Of a stretch of DNA of 27,076 nucleotides, positions 9,130-17,520 are shown piece after piece. The stretch comes from Nemertoderma westbladi (lineage: Eukaryota > Xenacoelomorpha > Nemertodermatida > Nemertodermatidae): assembly GCA_032718475.1 (NCBI GenBank), contig JAUCBJ010002269.1:1-27076 (forward strand), read 5' to 3'. The notes under the pieces were generated by a model. That model made no database searches, was not told the DNA's origin, and worked only from the letters and a program-made list of their open reading frames with translations. The first letter of the stretch is position 1. Every line of letters starts with the position of its first letter. Position numbers and translations under genes: made by a program.

Positions 9130-9334
9130 CCTTATGAGGAACCAGAATTATTTATAACTTGAGCAAAAAGTATAACCTTTTTCACTAACCTATTCTCGAG
9201 GCGAGGCTTTATCTCATCTCTGGAGTACACCTTGCAGGCACTAAAGTTGCATTGCAATAGTGTGTAGGGATGGATTTTTCTCAAATTTTGATCAACACAT
9301 TCAATGAAATTTTAGAAATTCCACCAAAAATATG

Positions 9335-9595
9335 TTGGCACTTGTGTCAAATCAAATAGGTGACCCTCCTAATCTGCTAATCCTGAAATCACCAGCTAAT
9401 CCTGAAATTTAGTGCAGGTGATATCAATATTCCTAACTCTTGTTTATTGTTTTTTGGTTACTTTCAACTCACCTCTGTAACCTGCTCCTTTGCTAACCCT
9501 GTAACCGGGCACTAGTGAAAGTGACTTTAGTTTAGAGGATTTCAGGATTAGCAGATTAGGAGCTAGGAGGGTCCCCTATTTGACACAAGTGCCAA
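9335..9595 (-). mobile_element. Fold-back MITE A, carrying the shared core (minus orientation)
   Basis: The inverted ends read TTGGCACTTGTGTCAAAT on the left and the complement on the right, followed inward by CCCTCCTAATCTGCTAATC and repeats of CTAATCCTGAAAT. The middle holds, on the minus strand, the ~55-bp core shared with three other elements in this window (9436-9491). No clean target duplication was found, so the outer limits are less sure than for the other members. Confidence 0.75.
9436..9491 (-). repeat. Shared 55-bp core, copy 1
   Basis: On the minus strand it reads AAAGGAGCAGGTTACAGAGG, then a variable stretch, then AACCAAAAAACAATAAACAA and GAGT. It aligns along its whole length with 10451-10507, 14756-14808 and 25985-26040. 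Confidence 0.85.
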
Positions 9596-9618
9596 TGTTT
9601 TATTTTACTTTTTTTACT

Positions 9619-9818
9619 GGGAGAAAAAGTAAAATCAATGCAAAATTATGGCTCTATGGTACATTATTATGTGGCAATATATTCAATATTATTGCAGGTT
9701 GCTGTGTTGCCGACTTTGCAAAAGCTGTGCCAACAAAAAGTTACAATATTCAGATATTATGGGGACAACTTTTTCCCTACCAGTAGGGAAAAAAAGTAGG
9801 CCTACTACTTTTTCTCCC
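9619..9818. repeat. Inverted repeat with internal ACTTTTTCCC hairpin
   Basis: GGGAGAAAAAGTA at 9619-9631 is complementary to 9806-9818. Between them lies a strong hairpin: ACTTTTTCCCTAC (9768-9780), a two-base loop, then GTAGGGAAAAAAAGT. A similar hairpin occurs at 21042-21066. Confidence 0.75.
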
Positions 9819-9922
9819 GATTTTAGGGCATATTCAAGCAAAAAGTAGCAATATAAAAATATAAGTTCTTTAAGCTCTATACTTCGTTTTATATGTCTAC
9901 CATCTGATCATACCACCCCACT

Positions 9923-9930
9923 GCTGCACT
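9923..9930. repeat. 8-bp target-site duplication GCTGCACT, left copy
   Basis: Identical to 11247-11254. Confidence 0.8.
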
Positions 9931-10317
9931 TAGCGTTAGACCGGAGCCAGATTTTTGCCGGAGCCGGAACCGGACCGGGTAAATTCCAAAAGTACCGGAG
10001 CCGGAACCGGAGCCGGACCGGGTAGGTAAATTTAAAAAAAATATATTGAGGCCTGGTATGACTGTATGACCTAAAGGTACCGGTACCACTGCTGCGGTGC
10101 ACTGTCAGACTGTACTATAATACGACCTGGCATGTTGCAGTTAGTCCACTACACAGCTACATTTAGTGAGCCAACTTCTCCACTTTCTGACAGTCTGAAT
10201 TTGTTTATACTTTATACTCATAAACCAGTACATTACGGTCTGACTGTAGTCGGGTAGTTTTATTACATATTAAATCTAACAAAACAATAGATCAACGATG
10301 CAATAGAAGAATGGTTG

Positions 10318-10766
10318 GGGTCCTACGAATTACCCCAAAATACTCCAAAATACCCCAAAATAGTCAAAAATTACCCCAAAATACCCCAAAAAGGCTAAAA
10401 AATTGCCCCAAAATACCCCAAAATAAGCTAACAATGTTTTTTAACAGCGAGGGAAAGGAGCAGGTTACAGTGGCAAGTTTTTTTTTACCAAAACAATAAA
10501 CGAGAGTGAAGAAAAAATTTTTAATTATTTTGGGGTAATTCGTCATTATTTTGGGGTAATTCGTCATTTTATCTTATTTTGGGGTAAATTAAATTTCCAA
10601 AACAAAGGCTCAAAAAAAAGTATTTTGGGGTAATTCTAAACTATTTTGGGGTATTTTTGGGTAAATATAAACTATTTTGGGGTATTTTGGGGTAGTTTTA
10701 TACTATTTTGGGGTCTTTTGGGGTGTTTTGGGGTATTTTGGGGTAATTCGTACTGTCGTAGGACCG
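10318..10766 (+). mobile_element. Fold-back MITE B with TTTTGGGGTA-iterated arms and 9-bp target duplication
   Basis: It starts GGGTCCTACGAATTACCCC and ends GTCGTAGGACCG. The 9-bp direct repeat GAATGGTTG flanks it at 10309-10317 and 10767-10775. The left arm is iterated TACCCCAAAA; the right arm is iterated TTTTGGGGTA. The shared core (10451-10507) lies between the arms. A 9-bp duplication suggests Mutator-like mobilisation. The short open frames in it are by-products of the repeats. It is nested in the hAT-like element. Confidence 0.85.
10451..10507 (+). repeat. Shared 55-bp core, copy 2
   Basis: It reads AAAGGAGCAGGTTACAGTGG from 10454, then a T-rich spacer, then ACCAAAACAATAAACGAGAG. It is the best plus-strand match to the consensus. 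Confidence 0.85.
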
Positions 10767-11246
10767 GAATGGTTGCAGGGTTGATAGCATCAACTCAGTC
10801 TGCCAGTAGATCTGTAGATGTAGACAGGCAACAGGTAGAGGTATAGGTACTAGTACTAATACTACTGTACTAGGCTAGTGACAGCGACAGACAGACAGGC
10901 TAGACAGAGTCAGAGAGTGAGTAGGTAGTACAGTACTGTAGGTACTAGTGTACTGACTGGCCTGTCTTTGTCAGTTTGTAGCCTCAGCCTGGCACCTGGT
11001 AGGCCAGTACAGCAGTAGGCAGTGTAGCTGTCTGGCTGTACTATGATGGACTAGACTAGATGACTGTGACTGTGGACAACTGATTGTGCATTGTACATCT
11101 GTACATTGTGTGTCTCTGTCTGTCTTTTACAGTTTTATACTGGAGCTCCGGTCCTCCGGTCATATTTTAGCCGGAGCCGGACCGGAACCGGAGCACCATT
11201 TTCCGGGCCGGATCCGGACCGGAGCCGGAGCTCCGGTCTAACACTA

Positions 11247-11254
11247 GCTGCACT
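11247..11254. repeat. 8-bp target-site duplication GCTGCACT, right copy
   Basis: Identical to 9923-9930. Confidence 0.8.
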
Positions 11255-11457
11255 GCACCCCTACTAGCCTTTTTAAGTATAAGCCTTTTTAAACTAATAC
11301 TGTATGTATATGTTTTAAATATTATATTTCACAACACTCAGACACTAGGCCTACATCAGTTTATTTTTTTACCTTTGCAATACAGTGACAGTAACAAGCT
11401 AACAACTATTGAACTAGGCCAACTATGACTTCTGTCTGTATCTGACTATGCTGCTAT

Positions 11458-11590
11458 GAAATTCAAATTTGGGGTAAAACTCAAATTTAGAGAATTAACC
11501 TAACCTTGTATTAAATTTGAGGTAATTCCAAAATTGGGTCTATAATTTGAAATTTGAGGTATTCTCAAATTTGATGATCTCCCTGACTGA
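11458..11590. repeat. Fold-back module with CAAATTTGAGG arms, second copy
   Basis: It contains iterated CAAATTTGGGG and AAATTTGAGGT words in both orientations. It ends in TTGATGATCTCCCTGACTG (11571-11589), the exact complement of the left edge of the module at 3658. A GACT microsatellite follows to about 11605. Confidence 0.65.
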
Positions 11591-12097
11591 CTGACTGACT
11601 GACTGACGGTTTGTTAGTCAGGCAGTCCAGCAGTCAGGCACAAACCATAATGGATAAACTGGGGTAGGCTACCTGAAATTTGGGACATGGGAAAATTTGG
11701 GACAGGCTGGCAGGCTGGGGTAATTTGGGTTGGGACTTGGGACAAGCATTTTCTTACTGCATAATGCAGTAGGCTAATGCTGTAATGTAGGCCTACTAAT
11801 GTGGTGGCTGTTTGGTGGGTTACCGGTACTTAAATTATACCGGTAGGGGTACCGGCTGACCGGTCAGCCGGTAGCAGGTAGGCACAAAACAAACAGACAA
11901 ACAGTGAACAGACAAAGGCCTGTCAGCCTGTACCATGTGCCATGTACCATGTACTTGTAGTTTTGTATTTTTCACTCCCGTTCGACAAATTAAATTAGGC
12001 CTAATATAAACTGATAAATGGAACACAATATTTTAAATAACGTAATTGCACAATACTGCAATATTGGCAGATTGCTCTTATTGCAGTCTGGGAAATT
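11591..12097. other. Non-coding, repeat-derived sequence
   Basis: No gene is seen. It holds TTTGGGAC words (11675-11752), ACCGGT clusters (11820-11872) and TAGGCCTA words. The minus-strand frame at 11835-12026 has no recognisable content. Confidence 0.45.
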
Positions 12098-12475
12098 AGC
12101 CCAATAGGGAAACTTTAAAATTTCCCTATAGGGAAACTTTTATTTCCCTATAGGGAAATTTTTGCATAATCGCTATGCAGCTATGGCGCATTCACTGAGG
12201 ACATAGCGCATTAAGTGCGATATATTAGGTCATTCACCTCTACCTGTCTACCCTATCTTTAATATAACTACCTGACTACTGCCCCAAGGCAGCCAACTAG
12301 TAGGCCTACTACCCTGGCTGCAGGGCTGCCTGGGGGTTTTACAGCAGGCGGAAATTAAGTTTGCCTGTTTCCCTATAGGCAGATAGGGAAACATGCATAT
12401 ATTTCCCTATACGGAAATTTTACCATGGATTTCTCTCACAATGATATCAGAAATTTCCCGATAGGGAAACATTGC
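12098..12475. repeat. Module of dispersed TTTCCCTATAGGGAAA palindromes
   Basis: Perfect or near-perfect copies of this 16-bp palindrome, or halves of it, lie near 12105, 12121-12137, 12142-12160, 12369-12391, 12401-12418 and 12453-12470. They are grouped on both sides of a non-repetitive middle, as in the other fold-back modules. ATTGCAC occurs at 12045-12051 and 12471-12477 but does not give matching termini, so the limits are open. Confidence 0.6.
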
Positions 12476-12839
12476 ACGTTTCATAACAGTTTAGATGGTT
12501 TGATGATAACTGATATAACTGAAAACTGCACTGTGAGCTGAAATTCCAACGGCTTTGTTGTTGTGCTTTCTATCATTCTATGCCTCTAACTACATACATA
12601 CAGTAAGCAGTACTGCAGTACATATATCATATAGGTAGCTGTATAGATACCACTGTGCATGTGCGTCATGCATCTTCTTGGGGTATGTAACGTTCATAGT
12701 TCATACTGTAGAATAATATATATGTATTGGTGTATTATTGTATTTGTCTGTTTGTATTATATATTATAGTTTAGTTAGGCCTATATTATATTTATAATTT
12801 ATATATATATATATAAAAACACTTTCTTCATTCCCAGCC
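12476..12839. other. No supported gene
   Basis: AT-rich DNA with a short (TA)n run near 12800-12816. Nothing coding is recognised. Confidence 0.5.
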
Positions 12840-13725
12840 TACACGCAAGCTAGAAACAAATGTATTTCAGTAATTAAACAGAAGGTTGCCTACGAGAGTA
12901 CGAATGTAAAATTGCTAGTGATGCCCCTACTGCCCTACCTGCCTACTGCCCTAGTAACCCCAAAATCTTTTGGAAATTTATACGGGCAAAGGCAAGACCA
13001 GCAATACAGTGCCTCAGGCAGGATGATGGTTCGTTTGCTACAGCTGATATCGAAAAGGCTGCACTTTTAAATGAATATTTCCATATATACTGCAGAAGAC
13101 CTTTTACATCTGTACATATTCTTTCTATTCTCAATAAATTAATTCAAGCATATCTACCATCAACTTCACAATAAACATCAACTAAGTTATAAAAGCACTA
13201 TCTGATACAATTGCTGAACCCCTGGCTTCATTAGAATGAATGGTAGTAAGAATGGTAGTAAATATTTGCTTGAAAACTTCAGATCTATCAGTCTGACATC
13301 CTGACATCAGTGGTCTGCAAAGTTATGGAACAAAACGTTGTCAATGAAACATACAGCTATATGAAGGAAAATAACCTTATACTGTTATACCCAGATGACC
13401 ATTAAGGTTTCCAGAAAGGGAGATCATGTAGCATGCACTCTACAACTACTTGCAGACTTGATTGTATCTTCCATTTCCATTGGTTCAAAGTACTAGATGA
13501 TCGCATGTAATCACTGCTTACTTGGACTTTCGGAAAGCCTTTGATTCAGTGCCACACCAGAGACTGATTGTCAAATTGCAGGCCCTTGGAATACTGCAAT
13601 ATGGAATAACCGGCATGTTATTAAATTCGTTTCGCGCATTTCTCTCTCTTGTAGATACGAACGCGTGGTCATCAGCATCAGTGGGAAAACATCACCGTGG
13701 CTACCTGTTGACTTTTCACTTTTAC
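12840..13725 (+). pseudogene. CR1/jockey-like reverse transcriptase pseudogene
   Basis: Plus-strand translation in several frames follows the order of a non-LTR ORF2. YTQARNKCISVIKQKVAYE comes first, then NPKIFWKFIRAKARPA with DDGSFATADIEKAALLNEYF, then FRSISLTS and VVCKVMEQNVV, a GFQKGRS motif, then YLDFRKAFDSVPHQRL (the polymerase motif containing the first catalytic Asp), and RYERVVISISGKTSPWLPV. The family would continue with SG.PQGS and the YxDD motif, but the match ends near 13725 before YxDD. Frameshifts and stops separate the blocks (for example after 13175, near 13408, and near 13650). A C/T-rich insert at about 12922-12953 splits the first part. It is an inactive, truncated retroposon. 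Confidence 0.85.
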
Positions 13726-13799
13726 CGCGCACTATTTCAAAACCGCGCACAACATGTTGCGATTTTTGCACTCCATTTGCAGCCTGGCATACCTACCTA

Positions 13800-14345
13800 T
13801 ATTCCAAGACTCAGCTTAAACAGATTGAGATGAAGGAAATGGGGACAGCGGACAGGCGTAAGGGTAAGGATGTTTTGTAAGGTTATCACTTTAATACATT
13901 TAGTCCTCTCTTGCGGCAGACTGGAGAACTACAGATGCAGACCAAATACCGACCCCCGACCCCACCAAGATTCAGCAGCATCACACTGATCTGTTGATGA
14001 AGAATGTACCGTACTGCCGTTTTATAGCGGTGCATGTACAAAATATTAGACAAGTTTCAGCTCGAAAGGATCATAAATGACGGAATGAGTCAAGGATTTC
14101 ACTTTCAGACATTTCACCCTCTAGCGGCAGTCTAGAGAACTGCAGATAGATGAGATCCCTTTCAGTCTATGATTGACACATGCACAGCACATGACACAGC
14201 CAAACAGCCAGAGAGCGAATGGTCTAATACAAATCACAAATCTGCCAAGTTTCAGCTTAGTCGGATTAAATGCAAAGACAGGGGAGGACATTTAAGGTTT
14301 AGACATGTAGCCCTCTAGCGGGAGACTGTTGAACTGATGGTGTCG
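13800..14345. repeat. Three diverged copies of a ~200-bp repeat
   Basis: The same order of words recurs three times: CAGCTTAAACAG/CAGCTCGAAAGG/CAGCTTAGTCGG, then an ACATTTAGTCCT/ACATTTCACCCT/ACATGTAGCCCT block, then CTCTTGCGGCAGACTGGAG, CTCTAGCGGCAGTCTAGAG or CTCTAGCGGGAGACTGTTG. The three blocks span about 13804-13935, 14052-14147 and 14244-14340. Divergence is high, so the array is old. Confidence 0.6.
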
Positions 14346-14467
14346 AAAAGTGTCTAAAATCTCAACTTAATGCATTGTTTAGCTTTGTACCGGCTGACCG
14401 GTACAATTTCCCAAAGTTTGTGTCATATTGCAATGGAGTAGGCCTATAAATTACAGTACAATTTATG

Positions 14468-14532
14468 TTCTGTCCCAAATTCCCCCAGCTGACCCAAATT
14501 ACCCCAGGCTGGGGTAATTGGGTGGGACACGG
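14468..14532. repeat. Inverted repeat of GTCCCAAATTACCCC words
   Basis: GTCCCAAATT at the left mirrors AATTGGGTGGGAC at the right, around the palindrome ATTACCCCAGGCTGGGGTAAT shortened by one central base. Related words occur at 11675-11752 and 15202-15225. Confidence 0.6.
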
Positions 14533-14608
14533 ATGAATACCGGTATTAATTAAAAAATGGTAGGCCTAATTACCGGTAATTGAAAATTAAAAATAAGTGA
14601 TTAGTTTG

Positions 14609-15101
14609 GGATACATGACCGAACGTAATCAGGATCGAATATAACATAGTTATTACGTATCGAACGTAACCGCAATTATATTATTGGATCCTATAACTAT
14701 GTTACATTCGATCTATACATTACTAAGCCCGAATGTAACCGTTTAAAGGCTATTTAAAGGAGCAGGTTACAGAGGCGTGTTGGGGAAACCAAAATAATAA
14801 ACGAAAGTTAACAAATGTTACAAGATTATGCAAGTAACTTAATTGGGTCTTGGGACTTTGTTTTATACCCACCAAACTGTTTCTTCCTGTAAATAAACGA
14901 AGCATTTCATCGGTTAACTCCTGAAATCAATTAACACAACACAGCAACAGAAATAAATGCATGTTATATTCGGGCTTAGTAATTTGTTGATCGAATGTAC
15001 CGGTAACATAGATATTGGATCCAATGTAACATAATTGAGGTTACGTTCGATTCGTAAAAACTATGTTACATTCGATCCTGATTACGTTCGGTCTGTCACC
15101 C
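14609..15101 (+). mobile_element. Fold-back MITE C with GATCGAATGTAAC-iterated arms and 9-bp target duplication
   Basis: The left end is GGATACATGACCGAACG and the right end is the complement of GGGTGACAGACCGAACG. Inward, both continue with TAATCAGGATCGAAT and TAACATAGTT. The 9-bp direct repeat ATTAGTTTG flanks it exactly (14600-14608 and 15102-15110). The arms are built from inverted and direct copies of GATCGAATGTAACATAG. The shared core lies at 14756-14808. There is no ORF. The likely mobilising enzyme is Mutator-like, judging only from the duplication length. Confidence 0.88.
14756..14808 (+). repeat. Shared 55-bp core, copy 3
   Basis: It reads AAAGGAGCAGGTTACAGAGG, then GTTGGGGAAACC, then AAAATAATAAACGAAAGT. 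Confidence 0.85.
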
Positions 15102-15305
15102 ATTAGTTTGATCGAATGGGTACATGGTGCATACTTGATAAGGTCGGATTATCAAAAGAATGTTTTTATGATTTTGAAAAAAGCTTTAAAGGACGATTTT
15201 GTCCCAAATTACCCCATGACCCCAATCAGATAATTAAAGCAGTAATTTTAACCCTAACCCTACGTCATGAGGCCAGGCAGGAGGCTCTAATCTAATAAAT
15301 TTTGT

Positions 15306-15375
15306 GGAATTTCGGACTTTTTGCTATTGGCCCGAAGGGCTTCTCTAGCTGTCTAGTAGTAATGTCCGAAATTCC
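15306..15375. repeat. 70-bp hairpin upstream of the SENP-like gene
   Basis: GGAATTTCGGAC (15306-15317) is perfectly complementary to 15364-15375. A second, compact stem GCCC-GAA-GGGC sits at 15330-15340. It lies about 95 bp before the SENP-like ATG. It could be a tiny MITE or a structured upstream element; nothing further is shown. Confidence 0.65.
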
Positions 15376-15469
15376 TGATAACATTGTGAAATATTAATTT
15401 CAGTATTTAATATTAAAATAGTAGGCCTAGTTGTTCTATATGTCCTAGTAGTTCGGCATCTGTAACGCA

Positions 15470-17485
15470 ATGCTATCCCGTTGGGCCGAGCGAATTGTTT
15501 CTCTGTTCCGTACCGATTGTCGTGGAGTTAAACGGGAGCTGAACGATATTGATGGCGAGTCAGATGTCTATCCTGTAGAGGAAACATCGAGAAATCGTAA
15601 GAGAATGAGGAGAAATCGGGAACCCATACCGGTAATCGTGTTAGACGAGCCGGTAGTCCCTAACGATGTGGATGCGAACCACAGTAAATACTCGCAGCCC
15701 GCCAAGTTAAACGGTCTCCCGTCCAGCGACCGCCTCTCTGCCGTTAATATGGCGGCCAACATTAAATCTCTTAGCGGTTTCTCTAGGGATGCGGGGACCC
15801 GATTGGATTTAACGTCGCGTCGATGGCGATACCTCGGTACTTCCGGTAGTTCAACCTCCGGTTCGATTCGGGTGGAATCCCCCCTCCGTCCGGACGTTTC
15901 TCTCCGGGTTCCCCGTCCGGAACCCCTCCGGTTCAACCGGCTCTCCGCCGCTATCCGGATCCCTCCTCCCACTCCCCCTGCCGCCGGGCTCGCCTCCACC
16001 AACCTGCAAAGCCTCCGCGACTCCCACCGCTACGGGAAGTCCATCTCCAACTCGCGACAACTCAAAGAGCGCGAGATCTACCGGCGGATGGTCGCCGCCA
16101 TGGCGCCGTCGTTGCTGGATCCGACGGAGGAGTCGTTCCTCGGTCAGACGGAAGTTCAACGTGCCGATACATCAGCTGGAGACGCTGTACCAGGCGTTAA
16201 GGGTGCAATGCAGGCGTCCACCGCTAGGGGCGTTCTAACCCAAGGAATCCTGCGACCTAGCCGTCGCGATCTAACGAAATCGATGGCTCCGTCCCTCCGT
16301 CCACACATTTCCTCCCCTCTCGGTCCTCCCACCCACGGCCCCTCCCCACTAGGGCCCCCCACCCACTCCTCCTCCCCACTCGGGCCCCCCACCTACGCCC
16401 CCTCCCCTCTAGGGACCCCCACCCACTCCTCCTCCGCACTCGGGCCCCCCACCCACGCCCCCACCCCCTCCACACTCGGTCCCCCCACCCCCTCCACACT
16501 CGGTCCCCCCATCTCCCCCCCGCCCCTCCCCCGACGCGGCTCCCACCGTCTCGCTACTCCACGCTCCTGGGAAGCCTCCACATTCGCCTCCCCCTCCTGG
16601 ATCGCCGACCTCGCCAGCCGTTACGACGCCTCCAGTCGCCGCCGTGAACGCGCCTTAGTGGACGCCGAGGTGAGGGCCGAATGGTTCGCCGGTCGACGGC
16701 AGGAGAGAGACAACGCGCTGGCGGAGAGGGTAGCCGCTCGACTACGTCTGGGGGAGCGCGAGGATGAACTGTTACAGGAGGAAGAACAGCTCGTAGGGGA
16801 AGGGGAGTTACTCCCTGAATTGAACGAGGAGATGGAGGTAATCATAGACGGAGCGTTGGCTGTCGGAGACCCCAACGAGGTCCTAGTCTCGGAGTTCCTT
16901 ATCGATATACGTCGACAGGACGTCGCCACTCTCAGCGGCCTCTCCTGGCTCAACGACGAGGTCATCAACTTCTACCTCCAACTCGTGTCCCGCAGGAACG
17001 CCGCCGATAACCTCCTCCCCAAGGTTCACGTGTTCAACACGTTCTTCTACCCGAGACTCGTATCCAAGGGTTACAAGTCCGTGGCTCGGTGGACCAAGAA
17101 GGTGGACGTGTTCAGCAAGGAGTTGCTGCTCGTCCCGGTCCATCTCGGGGTCCATTGGTGCATGGCGTTGGTAGACTTCCGCGACCGTAAGATCTCGTAC
17201 CTCGACTCGTTGGGGGGCCGGAACCCGGAATGCCTCGCAGCCCTCCGGGACTACATCGTGTCCGAATCCCTCGATAAGAAGAAGACCCGAATGGACGTGT
17301 CCGATTGGACGGAAGCGACCCCGAGCACTCCGAAACAACTCAACGGCTCAGACTGCGGGGTGTTTGCCTGTCTGTTCGGGGAGTACGCCGCTAGAGGGAG
17401 GCCCTTCTCTTTTACCCAAGACCACATGCCTTACTTCCGTCGCCGAATTGTCTGGGAGATTTTAAATAAAAAACTGTTACAATAA
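15470..17485 (+). CDS. SENP1/2-like SUMO protease (Ulp1, C48 family), single exon
   Basis: The protein has 671 residues in one uninterrupted frame, ATG at 15470, TAA at 17483. The C-terminal ~200 residues (about 472-671) form the Ulp1 catalytic domain: LSGLSWLNDEVINFYLQL, then VPVHLGVHW with the catalytic His562, YLDS with Asp579, and PKQLNGSDCGVF with Gln623 (oxyanion) and Cys629. The H-to-D spacing (17) and Q-to-C spacing (6) equal those of human SENP1, so it should be an active enzyme that matures SUMO and removes it from targets. The N-terminus (MLSRWAERIVSLFR) resembles the amphipathic start of SENP2, which targets the nuclear envelope, and is followed by a basic nuclear-localisation-like stretch, NRKRMRRNRE (about 41-50). 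Residues ~280-350 are a Pro-rich tandem repeat based on SPLGPPTH. Residues ~385-450 are charged and probably helical. The gene is intronless and GC-rich, unlike its surroundings: possibly a retrogene or a fast-evolving paralogue. Confidence 0.92.
   Translation: MLSRWAERIVSLFRTDCRGVKRELNDIDGESDVYPVEETSRNRKRMRRNREPIPVIVLDEPVVPNDVDANHSKYSQPAKLNGLPSSDRLSAVNMAANIKSLSGFSRDAGTRLDLTSRRWRYLGTSGSSTSGSIRVESPLRPDVSLRVPRPEPLRFNRLSAAIRIPPPTPPAAGLASTNLQSLRDSHRYGKSISNSRQLKEREIYRRMVAAMAPSLLDPTEESFLGQTEVQRADTSAGDAVPGVKGAMQASTARGVLTQGILRPSRRDLTKSMAPSLRPHISSPLGPPTHGPSPLGPPTHSSSPLGPPTYAPSPLGTPTHSSSALGPPTHAPTPSTLGPPTPSTLGPPISPPPLPRRGSHRLATPRSWEASTFASPSWIADLASRYDASSRRRERALVDAEVRAEWFAGRRQERDNALAERVAARLRLGEREDELLQEEEQLVGEGELLPELNEEMEVIIDGALAVGDPNEVLVSEFLIDIRRQDVATLSGLSWLNDEVINFYLQLVSRRNAADNLLPKVHVFNTFFYPRLVSKGYKSVARWTKKVDVFSKELLLVPVHLGVHWCMALVDFRDRKISYLDSLGGRNPECLAALRDYIVSESLDKKKTRMDVSDWTEATPSTPKQLNGSDCGVFACLFGEYAARGRPFSFTQDHMPYFRRRIVWEILNKKLLQ
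16305..16530 (+). repeat. Coding minisatellite (SPLGPPTH repeats) in the SENP-like gene
   Basis: Seven to eight imperfect units based on LGPPTH/SSSP are encoded by a C-rich strand with about 30-bp periodicity, and shorter units (PSTLGPPT) at the end. It lies between the N-terminal targeting region and the protease domain, so length change would be tolerated as a linker. Confidence 0.85.
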
Positions 17486-17520
17486 AATAAAATAAACGGC
17501 CTCTATTGGCTGGATTCTAT
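17483..17520 (+). promoter_or_regulatory. Overlapping AATAAA polyadenylation signals
   Basis: The stop codon runs directly into AATAAAATAAAATAAAC, giving two or three AATAAA hexamers within 20 bases. This implies a very short 3' UTR if they are used. Confidence 0.5.

Larger units (their letters stand above)
9931..11246. mobile_element. hAT-like non-autonomous transposon with CCGGAGCC-iterated arms
   Basis: The ends are TAGCGTTAGACCGGAGC on the left and the complement of TAGTGTTAGACCGGAGC on the right. The 8-bp direct repeat GCTGCACT flanks it (9923-9930 and 11247-11254). An 8-bp duplication and TAG/CAG-type ends are typical of the hAT superfamily. The arms (9931-10022 and about 11140-11246) consist of iterated CCGGAGCCGGAACCGGA words. 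There is no transposase ORF. A second element (10318-10766) is inserted in it. The remaining interior has short CAGTAC/TACTAG and GACAGACAGG words. Confidence 0.8.

Noticed and set aside
9889-10102. Minus-strand frames rich in SGSGSG or RLRFRLR
   Set aside because: They are produced by iterated CCGGAGCCGGAACC arm words of the hAT-like element.
10311-10846. Short frames with PKYPQNTP-like or FWGVFWG-like repeats
   Set aside because: They are translations of the TTTTGGGGTA arm words of MITE B.
12943-13134. Minus-strand 63-residue frame
   Set aside because: It is antisense to the NPKIFWKFIRAKARPA block of the reverse-transcriptase pseudogene.
15246-15262. Telomere-like TTAACCCTAACCCTA
   Set aside because: Only about two units; too short to be called an interstitial telomere array.
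15568-17338. Several long minus-strand frames opposite the SENP-like gene
   Set aside because: They are antisense shadows of a GC-rich coding sequence. The plus-strand frame has a complete catalytic domain with correct active-site spacing.
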